Below, piece after piece: positions 42,305-52,044 of a DNA stretch of 64,000 nt. Within the stretch, counting starts at the first letter, position 1. Each line of letters begins with the position of its first letter. The stretch comes from Bacteroidia bacterium. GTDB taxonomy: Bacteria; Bacteroidota; Bacteroidia; AKYH767-A; OLB10. Under the pieces are notes generated by a model. It was not told where the DNA came from and made no database searches. It worked only from the letters and a program-made list of their open reading frames with translations. The DNA is taken from positions 1 to 64,000 of the forward strand of contig JAEUTH010000008.1 in the NCBI GenBank assembly GCA_016788165.1. Direction: 5' to 3'. The position numbers and the translations under genes are program-made.

Positions 42305-43978
42305 TTAAGGTATTACACGTACGGTACCAGTTACCAGCTTGCTCTTGCGCCCAAATTTGGTGTATTGTAAAACAAAACCATATAAGTCACTTTGTACAAT
42401 TTTACTCCCGTCTAAACCATTCCAACCTGATTCACTATTTTGTGTTTCGAATATTAAAGCGCCATACCGGTTGTAAATTTGAAGCGTGTAAGCTGTTGTT
42501 AAGCCGGTTTCAATAATAAATCTATCGTTTAGCCCATCTTCATTCGGGCTAAAAGCATTGGGGATATACAATGTTTCATTACAATCATTAAATATCTGAA
42601 CCGATGTACTTGTTGTGCAAGTGCCCTCTGTTACTGTTACAGTATAGGTGCCGGCAGTATTTGCATGAAACGTATTTGCACTGCTACCGTCCTGCCATAG
42701 GTAGGTATCGTAATTACCCGGCATAAGCTGCAAGTTAAAAGTATCACATATTAAAGTATCGGCACCTATACTAACATTAATATTACCGGCATCGCCCACT
42801 GTTGTATGTATGCTTTGTGTACATGTATTTATATCCGTAACAAGTATCTGATAACTACCGGCAGTAAGGTTAACAGCTTGTGCATTGTTACTCACATTGG
42901 GCTGCCATTGATAAGTATAGGGCGCAGTGCCTTGCCATACATTTAAAGCAATACTACCTAAAGCATGTGAGCAGGTATCAGGTGTAATATTAATACTTGT
43001 CAGTACAGCAGGTACTTTTACAATAACAGCGGTTGCAGACACGGAGCAGTTAATGGCATCTGTAACAGTTACTGTATAGGTGCCATTGGGTATGTTAATC
43101 AACCCCGATAGTGTACTGCCATTATCCCATAGATATGAAATGGGCGATAAACCTCCCAAAACAGTTGTTGTTACGGCTCCATCATTACCTTTGCAGGTTT
43201 CGGGGCTTGTTGCAGTGCTTAACTGTAACGCATTGGAAGCATTGTTAATGCTAAAGTCATCAATAGCTACACCATCAAAATTATTACAGGCACTACCGGC
43301 ACCAAAAGTAAACCTGAAAATTACCTGATTGGCATTAGCTAATGCAGGCACCGTTTGTTTGGCATTAACCCAACCATTGCTGCCGCCACCACCCTGGCAA
43401 TTACCGGTTGTAGGCAAAGTATTGCCACACCAGCCATTTCGCACCGTGGCCAATCCATTTAAATTATTTATCGAAGCGTTATTATACCAGTTTGAATTGG
43501 TACAATTATTAAGGCCATTGGCAGTGCCTACATTTTGCCATGTATTACCTAAATCGAGCGAATACTGCAGGTTACATCCGTCATATTGATTCTCGGTTTC
43601 CCAATAAATATTAAAACTTATAAGTGGTAAAGCTATACCAGTGAAATCAAAACAAGGACTTTGTAAATAACTGCGTTGATTTAAATTGTAAAACGAGGTG
43701 TTTAGTCCTCCGGTAATCCAACAATTATTACCACTAGCAGCGCTACTTATTTTTGCTTTGGTAGGCGTGCCCCATGTCCAATCGCTAAAATTACCACCGG
43801 TAATCCAGCCACCATTACCTGCTTCAAAATCTGCTACAAACGGAAAAGTTTGTATCGGATTTGTGCATTGTGCAAAAAGACCCTTAAAATTTATTATAAA
43901 TAAAAAGCAGAATATACGTATGCCCAATTTATTAAATTGTTGTTGTAAATATTTTGCAAAACTATCAATGTTATGCAA
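42305..43978 (-). CDS. Secreted surface protein with type B T9SS sorting domain
   Basis: The 557-residue protein has an N-terminal export signal (hydrophobic segment about 18-36, ending GLFAQ). A jelly-roll-like domain follows (about 45-240) with 'DFEAGNGGW', 'SLDLGNTWQNVG' and 'VAIDDFSI', then SprB-like repeats (about 250-400) of the type 'NGTYTVTVTDAINCS'. The last 90 residues are the gliding-motility-associated C-terminal domain: NAFSPNEDGLNDRF (about 475-488), 'LQIYNRYGALIFE', 'GWNGLDGS' and a final GTVRVIP. This domain sends cargo through T9SS by the type B route. The ligand is unknown; adhesion is likely from the family. Confidence 0.9.
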   Translation of the reverse strand: MHNIDSFAKYLQQQFNKLGIRIFCFLFIINFKGLFAQCTNPIQTFPFVADFEAGNGGWITGGNFSDWTWGTPTKAKISSAASGNNCWITGGLNTSFYNLNQRSYLQSPCFDFTGIALPLISFNIYWETENQYDGCNLQYSLDLGNTWQNVGTANGLNNCTNSNWYNNASINNLNGLATVRNGWCGNTLPTTGNCQGGGGSNGWVNAKQTVPALANANQVIFRFTFGAGSACNNFDGVAIDDFSINNASNALQLSTATSPETCKGNDGAVTTTVLGGLSPISYLWDNGSTLSGLINIPNGTYTVTVTDAINCSVSATAVIVKVPAVLTSINITPDTCSHALGSIALNVWQGTAPYTYQWQPNVSNNAQAVNLTAGSYQILVTDINTCTQSIHTTVGDAGNINVSIGADTLICDTFNLQLMPGNYDTYLWQDGSSANTFHANTAGTYTVTVTEGTCTTSTSVQIFNDCNETLYIPNAFSPNEDGLNDRFIIETGLTTAYTLQIYNRYGALIFETQNSESGWNGLDGSKIVQSDLYGFVLQYTKFGRKSKLVTGTVRVIP

Positions 43979-44108
43979 TGGCAGTGTATGTTTAATGCGA
44001 TGTTTAAATAGAAATTGTTAAGCAAATATTAAGTAGTTTTTGCACAGTTATAATAATGACATTAGTTGTGTAAACCTTACTATTGCTGTATTAAAAGTAT
44101 GAATATTT

Positions 44109-46991
44109 ATGGATATTGAAAAGGATGAGTTGGTAGAAATATATGGTGCACGTGAGCATAATTTGAAAAATATAGATGTTCAGTTTCCGCGCAATAAGTT
44201 AGTTGTTATTACCGGCCTTAGCGGTAGTGGCAAATCGAGCCTTGCCTTTGATACAATTTATGCCGAAGGACAACGCAGGTATATGGAAAGTTTTTCGGCT
44301 TATGCGCGTCAGTTTTTAGGCACAATGGAACGACCCGATGTGGATAAAATAGCAGGTTTAAGTCCGGTAATTTCTATCGAACAAAAAACAACCAGCCAAA
44401 ACCCCCGAAGCACCGTTGGCACCATTACCGAAGTGTATGATTTTATGCGTTTGTTATTTGCACGTACGGCTACTGCTTATAGTTATGTATCCGGGCAGCC
44501 CATGGTTAAAATGGATGAAGTGCAAATTCAAAATCACATTCTTGATAGTTTTAACGCATGTACCATAAACATTTTGGCACCCGTTGTAAAAGGACGCAAA
44601 GGTCATTATCGTGAGTTGTTTGAGCAGTTGGCCGGCAATGGTTATATGCGTGTACGTATTGATGGTAAATTTGAAGAGTTGCGTAAAGGGTTGCAAGCTG
44701 ATAGATATAAAGTGCACGACATTGAAGTAGTAGTAGATAAGCTAACGGTTAATGAATTAAACAAACAACGTTTACTGGCCTCGTTACGCACAGCTTTAAA
44801 AACCGGTAAGGGATCCATAATGGTTTTTGATATTGGGTCGAAAAATACCAAGCATTACTCGCAACATTTAATGTGTTCTGTTTCAGGTATAGCTTATGAC
44901 GATCCACAACCTAATACGTTTTCATACAATTCGCCTTACGGTGCTTGTCATAAATGCAATGGTTTGGGCACCGTGCCGCAAATAGATTTAAAGTTAGTGA
45001 TGCCTGATACTTCAAAAAGTATTAGGCAAGGCGGAATAGTGCCATTAGGCGAGTTTAAAGACAGTTGGATTTTTAGTCAGATTAAAGCAATTGGCAAAAA
45101 ACATGGATTTAGCTTAGAAACCAAGATAAGTGATATAGCTGAAGAAGCGATGCAAACTATTTTATTTGGCAGCGATGATGTGATAACACTGGGCACTGAT
45201 ACAAATAGCGATGTACAAACTTATGCAGCAACTTTTGAAGGTGTTATAAATTTTTTGGTAAGCCACGTTAACGAAAATACATCTGATAGTTTAAAACGCT
45301 GGGTCGAAGGATTTATGCAGCAGGTTGTTTGCGACTCATGCAAGGGGCTGCGTTTGAAACCGGAAGCACTTCATTTTAAAATTGGCGATAAAAACATTGC
45401 CCAATTATCGCTGATGGATATAAGCGATTTGCAAACTTGGTTTTTAAATTGTCAAATACATTTCGATAAGCGTCAATGGGTTATTGCACAGGAAATTTTA
45501 AAAGAGATAAACAAACGCATTAAATTTTTAACCGATGTTGGCTTGGATTATCTTACCATGTTTAGAAGTGCAAAAACTTTAAGTGGTGGCGAGTCGCAAC
45601 GCATCCGTTTGGCAACGCAAATTGGTTCACAGTTGGTGGGTGTTATGTATATTTTAGACGAACCCAGTATCGGTCTTCATCAAAGAGATAATATGCGGTT
45701 AATAAAATCGCTATGTGATTTGCGCGACAATGGCAATTCGGTAATAGTGGTCGAGCATGATAAGGAAACGATAGAAGCCGCTGATTATGTTATTGATATT
45801 GGCCCCGGAGCCGGTATTAACGGTGGTAAAGTAGTTGCACAGGGTAATCCGAAAACATTGAAACATGCCGATACATTAACGGCTCAGTATTTAAACGGTG
45901 TTATGGAAATTGGTTTACGTGATGTACGGAAGGGTAATGGTAAAACACTAACCATTAAAGGTGCGCAAGGCAATAACTTAAAACATATTGATGTAAACTT
46001 TCCGTTGGGAAAACTGATTGTGGTAAGTGGCGTTAGTGGCAGTGGCAAATCCACTTTAATAAATGAAACACTATACCCAATTTTAAACCAGCATTTTTAT
46101 AAATCGTTGCAAAAACCGCTAACCTATAAAAGTGTAACGGGACTAAAACATTTAGATAAAGTAATTGAAATAGATCAAAGTCCTATTGGCCGTACCCCGC
46201 GCAGTAATCCGGCAACTTATACCGGTGTGTTTACAGATATACGTATGTTGTTTAGCGAAATGACTGAAGCAAAAATACGCGGTTATAAACCGGGTTGGTT
46301 TTCGTTTAACGTTAAAGGTGGCCGTTGCGAATCCTGTAAAGGTGCAGGTATGCGCACCATAGAGATGAACTTTTTACCCGATGTTTATGTGCACTGCGAA
46401 ACCTGTAACGGTAAGCGCTATAACCGCGAGATTTTAGATGTAAGATACAGAGGCAAATCAATAAACGATGTGCTTAATATGAGTATTGATCAAGCTGTTT
46501 TGTTTTTTGAAAACATGCCTGCCATACTGCATAAAATTAAAACCATTAAAGATGTAGGCCTCGGTTACATTACCCTGGGGCAGCAATCAACTACTTTATC
46601 AGGAGGCGAAGCACAACGGGTAAAACTGGCAACTGAATTGTCGAAAAAAGACACAGGTAATACTTTTTATATTTTAGATGAACCTACTACAGGCTTGCAT
46701 TTTGAAGATGTCCGGATTTTATTGGAAGTGTTGCAGAAATTGGTGGACAAGGGCAATACAGTTTTGGTTATTGAGCATAATATGGATGTTATAAAAGTTG
46801 CCGATCATATAATTGACATTGGGCCCGAAGGTGGTGCAAAAGGTGGTAACATTGTTTGCGAGGGCACACCCAGCCAAGTAGCTGCAGATAAAAAAAGTAT
46901 AACGGGATACTATCTTAAAAAAGAAATACAAAACACGGTTGCACAGCCCATTCAAACCAAAGTTTTAAAAAGGAAAGCAGCTAAAAAATAA
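44109..46991 (+). CDS. uvrA: Excinuclease ABC subunit A
   Basis: UvrA recognises DNA damage in nucleotide excision repair. The 960-residue protein carries two ABC ATPase halves: Walker A GLSGSGKSS (about 35-43) and GVSGSGKST (about 640-648), and signatures LSGGESQRIRLA and LSGGEAQRVKLA. The zinc-binding cysteines appear as CHKCNGLG / CDSCKGLR in the first half and CESCKGAG / CETCNGKR in the second. It ends in a lysine-rich tail. The stem of its terminator overlaps the last codons. The gene stands alone and converges on proS. Confidence 0.98.
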   Translation: MDIEKDELVEIYGAREHNLKNIDVQFPRNKLVVITGLSGSGKSSLAFDTIYAEGQRRYMESFSAYARQFLGTMERPDVDKIAGLSPVISIEQKTTSQNPRSTVGTITEVYDFMRLLFARTATAYSYVSGQPMVKMDEVQIQNHILDSFNACTINILAPVVKGRKGHYRELFEQLAGNGYMRVRIDGKFEELRKGLQADRYKVHDIEVVVDKLTVNELNKQRLLASLRTALKTGKGSIMVFDIGSKNTKHYSQHLMCSVSGIAYDDPQPNTFSYNSPYGACHKCNGLGTVPQIDLKLVMPDTSKSIRQGGIVPLGEFKDSWIFSQIKAIGKKHGFSLETKISDIAEEAMQTILFGSDDVITLGTDTNSDVQTYAATFEGVINFLVSHVNENTSDSLKRWVEGFMQQVVCDSCKGLRLKPEALHFKIGDKNIAQLSLMDISDLQTWFLNCQIHFDKRQWVIAQEILKEINKRIKFLTDVGLDYLTMFRSAKTLSGGESQRIRLATQIGSQLVGVMYILDEPSIGLHQRDNMRLIKSLCDLRDNGNSVIVVEHDKETIEAADYVIDIGPGAGINGGKVVAQGNPKTLKHADTLTAQYLNGVMEIGLRDVRKGNGKTLTIKGAQGNNLKHIDVNFPLGKLIVVSGVSGSGKSTLINETLYPILNQHFYKSLQKPLTYKSVTGLKHLDKVIEIDQSPIGRTPRSNPATYTGVFTDIRMLFSEMTEAKIRGYKPGWFSFNVKGGRCESCKGAGMRTIEMNFLPDVYVHCETCNGKRYNREILDVRYRGKSINDVLNMSIDQAVLFFENMPAILHKIKTIKDVGLGYITLGQQSTTLSGGEAQRVKLATELSKKDTGNTFYILDEPTTGLHFEDVRILLEVLQKLVDKGNTVLVIEHNMDVIKVADHIIDIGPEGGAKGGNIVCEGTPSQVAADKKSITGYYLKKEIQNTVAQPIQTKVLKRKAAKK

Positions 46992-47013
46992 TTGTAGCTG
47001 CTTTCTTTTTTTT
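46973..47013 (+). terminator. Terminator overlapping the 3' end of uvrA
   Basis: A perfect 11-bp stem (GAAAGCAGCTA at 46973-46983, TAGCTGCTTTC at 46995-47005) followed by eight T. The left arm encodes the residues near the end of UvrA and the stop codon at 46989-46991 lies in the loop. Confidence 0.88.
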
Positions 47014-47032
47014 GTAAAACCGGTTTACATTA

Positions 47033-48508
47033 TTAATAAGCTCTTGCAAATACAACACGCTGCATACTTGGTTTGCCTGTTTTAATGCAGGTGCCTGTTT
47101 CAGGTTTACTATCTAATGGAATGCAACGGATTGTTGCTTTGGTTTCTTCTTTTATTTTTTGTTCGGTTTCAGGTGTGCCATCCCAATGCGCATAAACAAA
47201 ACCGGGTTTGGTATCAAGTGTTTTTACAAAGTCGTCCCAGGTATCAACATAATGGGTTGATTGGTTTCTGAACTCCAATGCTTTTTCAAAAATTGATTGT
47301 TGCATTTGTTGTAACAGTTCGGATACATACATTTCAATACCTTCAACATGTACGGTATTTTTTGTTTTGGTATCGCGTCTGGCAATTTCTACCTGATTGT
47401 TTTCCATATCGCGCGGGCCTATAGCAATACGTATGGGTACACCTTTAAACTCATATTCGCTAAATTTCCAGCCGGGCTTTTGATTGTTGGCATTATCATA
47501 CTTCGTTCTAATATTTAATTTTTGTAATGCATTTTTTATGGGTGCAACAAACCGGTTAATAGCTTCTAATTGTTCATCGTTTTTATAAATGGGTACTATA
47601 ACAACTTGTATGGGGGCTAACTTAGGTGGTAGTACCAATCCATCATCATCGCTATGCGCCATAACTAAAGCGCCCATTAAACGTGTGCTTACGCCCCATG
47701 AAGTTGCCCAAACATACTCTTGCACACCGGATTTGTTTGTAAACTTAACATCAAAAGCTTTGGCAAAATTTTGACCTAAAAAATGTGACGTGCCAGCTTG
47801 TAGTGCCTTGCCATCTTGCATTAAGGCTTCAATGCAATAAGTATCTAAAGCACCGGCAAAACGTTCATTGGCAGTTTTAACGCCTTTAATTACGGGCACG
47901 GCTAACCAGTTTTCGGCAAAATCGGCATACACATCCAACATGCGTTTTGTTTCTTCAATTGCTTCATCAGTTGTGGCATGTGCCGTATGACCCTCTTGCC
48001 ATAAAAACTCTGCTGTACGCAAAAACAAACGCGTACGCATTTCCCACCGAACTACATTGGCCCATTGATTTATGAGTAGTGGCAAATCCCTGTATGACTG
48101 TATCCAGTTTTTATACGTGTTCCATATAATGGTTTCAGAAGTTGGCCTTACCACCAGCTCTTCTTCTAACTTAGCATCGGGGTCAACTACAATGCCTTTT
48201 CCATCGGGGCTGTTTTTTAAACGATAGTGGGTTACAACAGCGCACTCTTTTGCAAAACCTTCGACATGCGCTGCTTCTTTGCTTAAAAATGATTTGGGAA
48301 TAAATAATGGAAAGTATGCATTTACATGACCTGTATCTTTAAACATTTTATCCAGCGTTTGTTGCATTGTTTCCCAAATGGCATAACCATAAGGCTTAAT
48401 TACCATACAACCACGTACGGATGCATTTTCGGCCAGGTCGGCACGTGTAACCAATTCGTTATACCACTCTGAATAATTTTGTTTACGTGTGGTGAAATCT
48501 TTTGCCAT
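47033..48508 (-). CDS. proS: Prolyl-tRNA synthetase, archaeal/eukaryal-type short form
   Basis: ProS charges tRNA-Pro with proline. The 491-residue length, the lack of the bacterial editing insert, and the C-terminal end in Tyr (VVFARAY) mark the archaeal/eukaryal-like type that is common in Bacteroidota. Class II motifs are visible: the motif-2 region '[28 protein letters not shown]' (about 150-177) and the motif-3 region '[19 protein letters not shown]' (about 268-286). It converges on uvrA. No clear -7 box was found in its 181-base upstream space. Confidence 0.96.
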   Translation of the reverse strand: MAKDFTTRKQNYSEWYNELVTRADLAENASVRGCMVIKPYGYAIWETMQQTLDKMFKDTGHVNAYFPLFIPKSFLSKEAAHVEGFAKECAVVTHYRLKNSPDGKGIVVDPDAKLEEELVVRPTSETIIWNTYKNWIQSYRDLPLLINQWANVVRWEMRTRLFLRTAEFLWQEGHTAHATTDEAIEETKRMLDVYADFAENWLAVPVIKGVKTANERFAGALDTYCIEALMQDGKALQAGTSHFLGQNFAKAFDVKFTNKSGVQEYVWATSWGVSTRLMGALVMAHSDDDGLVLPPKLAPIQVVIVPIYKNDEQLEAINRFVAPIKNALQKLNIRTKYDNANNQKPGWKFSEYEFKGVPIRIAIGPRDMENNQVEIARRDTKTKNTVHVEGIEMYVSELLQQMQQSIFEKALEFRNQSTHYVDTWDDFVKTLDTKPGFVYAHWDGTPETEQKIKEETKATIRCIPLDSKPETGTCIKTGKPSMQRVVFARAY

Positions 48509-48702
48509 AAATATTGTTACTAATGAAATTAATATGAAACTAAATCAATGCTATTAACTAACATGGTTTGATGGCGTCAAAATTGTAAAACATCACACAC
48601 AATACCAATTCGATTTTAAATAATACATAATAACTTATACATATAAAAAGCAAGCTATTGTAAAATCCTCGAATATTCATCTTTTACTTATGGAATTACA
48701 GT

Positions 48703-48710
48703 TACGTTTG
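48703..48710 (+). promoter_or_regulatory. -7 promoter box (TACGTTTG) of the lipoprotein gene
   Basis: Exact TAnnTTTG match 31 bases upstream of the ATG at 48741. It lies downstream of an earlier in-frame ATG at 48690 and so favours the later start. No good -33 element was seen. Confidence 0.45.
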
Positions 48711-48740
48711 CATCAACATCAATCACAAAAACCTATCATT

Positions 48741-50330
48741 ATGAAAAAGCTCCTCACTGCCTTAGTAGTTTGCACTTTAGCATTAACAGCTTGCAATTCG
48801 GCTAAACAAACAGCCTCATCAGGTTATGATGATGTGTATGGTGCCGGTAAACAAACAGTACAAAATAATGTGCCTGTTGCACCACAAAGCAATGTTCATA
48901 ATTATTCATCTACTCCTGTGCCCAATAGTAATAACCGGTTTGATTATGCAAACCCTGCCGTAACTGATGGCAGCACTGGTAATACGTATGTAACCAATAA
49001 TTATTACGATGCTGATAATTATTATGATTATGCATATTCATCGCGTATTCGCAGGTTTTACAATCCGGTTGGTTTGGGTTATTACAACCCCTACTTTACC
49101 AATTCATATTGGTATGATTATCAGCCTGCATCGTGGGGTTTAAGTATTTACAGTACATACAATTGGTGGGCGCCATCAGTTTATTACAGTTATAGTCCGT
49201 TTGTTGGTAGTGGCTGGGCTTTTAATATAGGCTTTGGCCCAACTTATAACCCTTACTGGTATCGCCCTTATTATTATCCAATGGGTTTTTATAATCCTTA
49301 TTTGTATAATTCATTTGGCGGCTGTAACACTTGTTGCAATAGTTGTTACCAAAATATTTCTTACTATAACAATTGCCCTTACTACTATAATAGCTATGAT
49401 AACACCTCGCACTATTTTGGCAATAGCAAAGGCAACCATACCGGTGGTAGTGGTGTTAGTTATGTACAAGGTGGACGTGGTGCAACTCTGCAAACCAACA
49501 CATTGGGCGCTGTGTATGCCAGCAACAACACGCCTGTAACTAATAATATAAATACAACTCCACATGCACCTACCTTGGCTGAACCCGTTCGTAACAACAA
49601 TATAAATACGGTGCAGCCCGGTAAAAATAATTTGGGCGAGCTTAATACAAGTGGTGATGTTAGGGGTAATACCAACGCAAATACTACAGGAGGTGTAAAA
49701 CCGGTACGCGATAACCCTGCTTATAATCCTAAAACAACGCTTGCACCTGCAACCGGTGGTGTAAAACCAGCAAATGGCGATGTGCGTGGCAATCCTGCAA
49801 GTAATCCACGTTCCAATACCAATGTTATCATGTACACACCTGATCCACGAAACAGTAATGGCGGGTCAATCAACAGCAACCCACGTAATAACAGTGTGCC
49901 ATCAAATAACGATTACAGCAACCCGCGTAATAACAGTGTGCCATCAAATAGCGATTTCAGTAACCCGCGTAATAACAGTGTGCCATCAAATAGCGATTAC
50001 AGCAACCCACGTAATAGCAATGTGCCATCAAATAACGATTTCAGTAACCCGCGTAATAACAATGTGCCATCAAATAACGATTTCAGTAACCCGCGTACAC
50101 AGCCAAAAAACAGCGATTATTCAAATCCGCGTACCAATGCAACGCCTGCATACGAATCGCCAAAAGAAGTGGTTAAACCTTATCGCAGAAATACCAATGA
50201 TTTAGATAGAAGCAACAGTACACCTCGTAGCACCTATCAAACACCAAGCAGCGATAGGCCATCTTACAATACACCAAAACAAACACCTGCACCACGCCAA
50301 AACAACCAAGGTCGCAGCAATCCACGTTAA
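48741..50330 (+). CDS. Tyr/Asn-rich lipoprotein with tandem repeats
   Basis: The 529-residue protein starts with a lipoprotein signal (MKKLLTALVVCTLALTAC, lipid Cys18). The first part (about 60-230) is very rich in Tyr, Asn and Ser with Cys pairs (CNTCCNSC). The second part is low-complexity Asn/Pro/Thr and contains five 14-residue tandem repeats SNPRNNSVPSNND[Y/F] (about 379-448). The C-terminus is polar with many Arg-Ser-Asn. I chose the start at 48741 rather than 48690 because the lipoprotein signal begins there and a -7 box lies between the two. No enzyme domain is seen. It is probably a surface or matrix-like protein; function unknown. Confidence 0.85.
   Translation: MKKLLTALVVCTLALTACNSAKQTASSGYDDVYGAGKQTVQNNVPVAPQSNVHNYSSTPVPNSNNRFDYANPAVTDGSTGNTYVTNNYYDADNYYDYAYSSRIRRFYNPVGLGYYNPYFTNSYWYDYQPASWGLSIYSTYNWWAPSVYYSYSPFVGSGWAFNIGFGPTYNPYWYRPYYYPMGFYNPYLYNSFGGCNTCCNSCYQNISYYNNCPYYYNSYDNTSHYFGNSKGNHTGGSGVSYVQGGRGATLQTNTLGAVYASNNTPVTNNINTTPHAPTLAEPVRNNNINTVQPGKNNLGELNTSGDVRGNTNANTTGGVKPVRDNPAYNPKTTLAPATGGVKPANGDVRGNPASNPRSNTNVIMYTPDPRNSNGGSINSNPRNNSVPSNNDYSNPRNNSVPSNSDFSNPRNNSVPSNSDYSNPRNSNVPSNNDFSNPRNNNVPSNNDFSNPRTQPKNSDYSNPRTNATPAYESPKEVVKPYRRNTNDLDRSNSTPRSTYQTPSSDRPSYNTPKQTPAPRQNNQGRSNPR
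49875..50084 (+). repeat. Five in-frame 42-bp tandem repeats
   Basis: Units at 49875, 49917, 49959, 50001 and 50043 each encode 14 residues, SNPRNNSVPSNNDY with small changes (S/N, Y/F). A shortened copy follows at 50085. The unit is a multiple of three, so gain or loss of copies keeps the frame and changes only the protein length. Confidence 0.95.
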
Positions 50331-50347
50331 GCTTCAATAAATATTTT

Positions 50348-50406
50348 AAATCGCTATTTGCTTATTTTAAGATAATGGATCTTGAATAACCAGATAGCGA
50401 TTTTTT
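50348..50406 (+). terminator. Terminator after the repeat lipoprotein
   Basis: A 10-bp stem (AAATCGCTAT at 50348-50357, ATAGCGATTT at 50394-50403) encloses 36 bases and is followed by T. The loop is long for a simple terminator, but the position, 18 bases after the stop codon, fits. Confidence 0.6.
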
Positions 50407-50430
50407 ATTTGTAACTCATAAACTTTAGCA

Positions 50431-51933
50431 ATGAAAATTAAACTTATAAGTTTTTTAAGTATTATAACTTTATGTACCAATGGACAAACAACCGATGATG
50501 CCATTCGATTTTCAGAAAATACTTTTGGTACAACAGCCCGTTCGTTAGCAATGGGAGGCGCATTTGGTGCATTGGGTGGCGACTTTAGCGTAACCGGCCA
50601 AAACCCGGCAGGTTTAGCTATTTACAGGCGTGGTGAGTTAACTTTTTCTCCGGCTTTTAATTTACATGCCATCTCAAATAATTTCGAAGGTAATAACACA
50701 AACGATAGCCGGTTTTATTTCAACTTTGGGAGTGCAGGTTTGGTGTTTGCAAAGTATAAGGAACAAAAATCAGGTTGGAAAGGATTTAATTTTGCATTCG
50801 GTTATAACCGCGAAACCACTTATAAAAGTTATGAAAAGTTTAGTGGTATCAACAAAAGCAATAGCATGCTTAACAGTTTTGTTGAACAGGCTGAAGGTGT
50901 ACCTGTAAGTAACCTCGAAGATATTGAATATGCATTTGGCCCGGGTATGGCATACAACTTATATTTAATGAACCCCGTTACACCAACAGCAACAACTTAT
51001 ACTGCAGCAATAGCAAATGGCGGTGCTTTGCAAAAAGAAGACATGAGTATAAAAGGTAATAGCGGTAATTTTTTATTCAGCATGTCAAATAATTTTAATG
51101 ATTTGTTGATGCTGGGTGCAACATTTGAGCTAAGGAGCTTACGTTACGATTATAAATCAACCTATCGCGAAGTAGATATTTCTGACACTATTAACAGCCC
51201 TTACTTTGGAATGGATATTAAAGATTGGGCTTTTTTTAGGGAAGAAAGTACTGATGGTGCAGCTGTAAGCTTAAAATTTGGGATGATTGTACGACCTACT
51301 GATAATATAAGAATTGGTGCGGCAATACATTCACCGGCTTGGTATAACATGACTTATGAAGATAACTACAACATGGAATCAACTTTTGGAGCCAATGGCG
51401 ATTCGGTGTTTACCCTAACCAGCCCACCAAGCAGTACATTTGAATATCGTTATAACACACCATTTCGGGCCTTAGGTAGTGTAGCATTTATTTTTCCTGC
51501 CAAGGGCCTCATTAGTTTCGACTATGAATATACTAATCAGCAAGCGGCAAGGTTTAAGAAAGCCGATGAGTTTGATTATAATTTTAGTTTCGAAAACGGT
51601 ATTATTAAAGAGTTTCATGCCAAACAGCATACTATTAAAGTAGGAGGCGAATTGTTTATAAGCAATATGTATTTACGAGCCGGAGGTGTTTACACTACAT
51701 CGCCTTATACCGAAAACGTTTTGCCCAAAGAATATGATTACAGCAGTATTAGTTATACAGTAGGCATTGGCTGGCGTTGGCAAAAAAGTTATTTTGATAT
51801 TGGTTATGCTTTAACGCAAACACAGCAATACAAAGTACCTTACTCGCTTGCCGATAACAGCCAACCCGGCATCGAATCGAAAAACAACCTGCACCGTTTA
51901 ATGTTTACTTACGGCATTCGCTTTAACCGATAA
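50431..51933 (+). CDS. Outer-membrane transport protein, OmpP1/FadL-like
   Basis: The 500-residue protein has a signal peptide (cleavage near TNGQTT, 19) and a long amphipathic beta-strand body. The start of the mature part, 'TARSLAMGGAFGALGGDFSVTGQNPAGLA' region (about 35-63), is the hallmark of the FadL/OmpP1 family, in which an N-terminal plug with NPAG enters a barrel. Relatives carry long-chain fatty acids and other hydrophobic substrates over the outer membrane; in Bacteroidota they are sometimes called hemin receptors. The strand pattern continues to the end (YGIRFNR). The substrate cannot be told. Confidence 0.85.
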   Translation: MKIKLISFLSIITLCTNGQTTDDAIRFSENTFGTTARSLAMGGAFGALGGDFSVTGQNPAGLAIYRRGELTFSPAFNLHAISNNFEGNNTNDSRFYFNFGSAGLVFAKYKEQKSGWKGFNFAFGYNRETTYKSYEKFSGINKSNSMLNSFVEQAEGVPVSNLEDIEYAFGPGMAYNLYLMNPVTPTATTYTAAIANGGALQKEDMSIKGNSGNFLFSMSNNFNDLLMLGATFELRSLRYDYKSTYREVDISDTINSPYFGMDIKDWAFFREESTDGAAVSLKFGMIVRPTDNIRIGAAIHSPAWYNMTYEDNYNMESTFGANGDSVFTLTSPPSSTFEYRYNTPFRALGSVAFIFPAKGLISFDYEYTNQQAARFKKADEFDYNFSFENGIIKEFHAKQHTIKVGGELFISNMYLRAGGVYTTSPYTENVLPKEYDYSSISYTVGIGWRWQKSYFDIGYALTQTQQYKVPYSLADNSQPGIESKNNLHRLMFTYGIRFNR

Positions 51934-51991
51934 TTTGATAAATAAATAAGCAAACTGTGAAACAAAACAGTTGTATGCGCGTCAAGTATTG

Positions 51992-52019
51992 AAACGGTAA
52001 TTCATATCTATGCCGTTTT
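51992..52019 (+). terminator. Weak possible terminator after the FadL-like gene
   Basis: AAACGG (51992-51997) pairs with CCGTTT (52013-52018), followed by only one more T. The stem is short and the U run poor, so this is a weak call. Confidence 0.3.
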
Positions 52020-52044
52020 AGTATTACAAAATCAAATTTATTCA

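Noticed and set aside
47014-47030. Near-palindrome GTAAAACCGGTTTAC as a proS terminator
   Set aside because: It has no U run on the minus strand, and an interrupted palindrome of this size may arise by chance.
49774-50205. Repetitive open frame in another frame of the lipoprotein gene
   Set aside because: Its repeats merely mirror the 42-bp DNA repeats of the real gene, and it lacks a start signal and family match.
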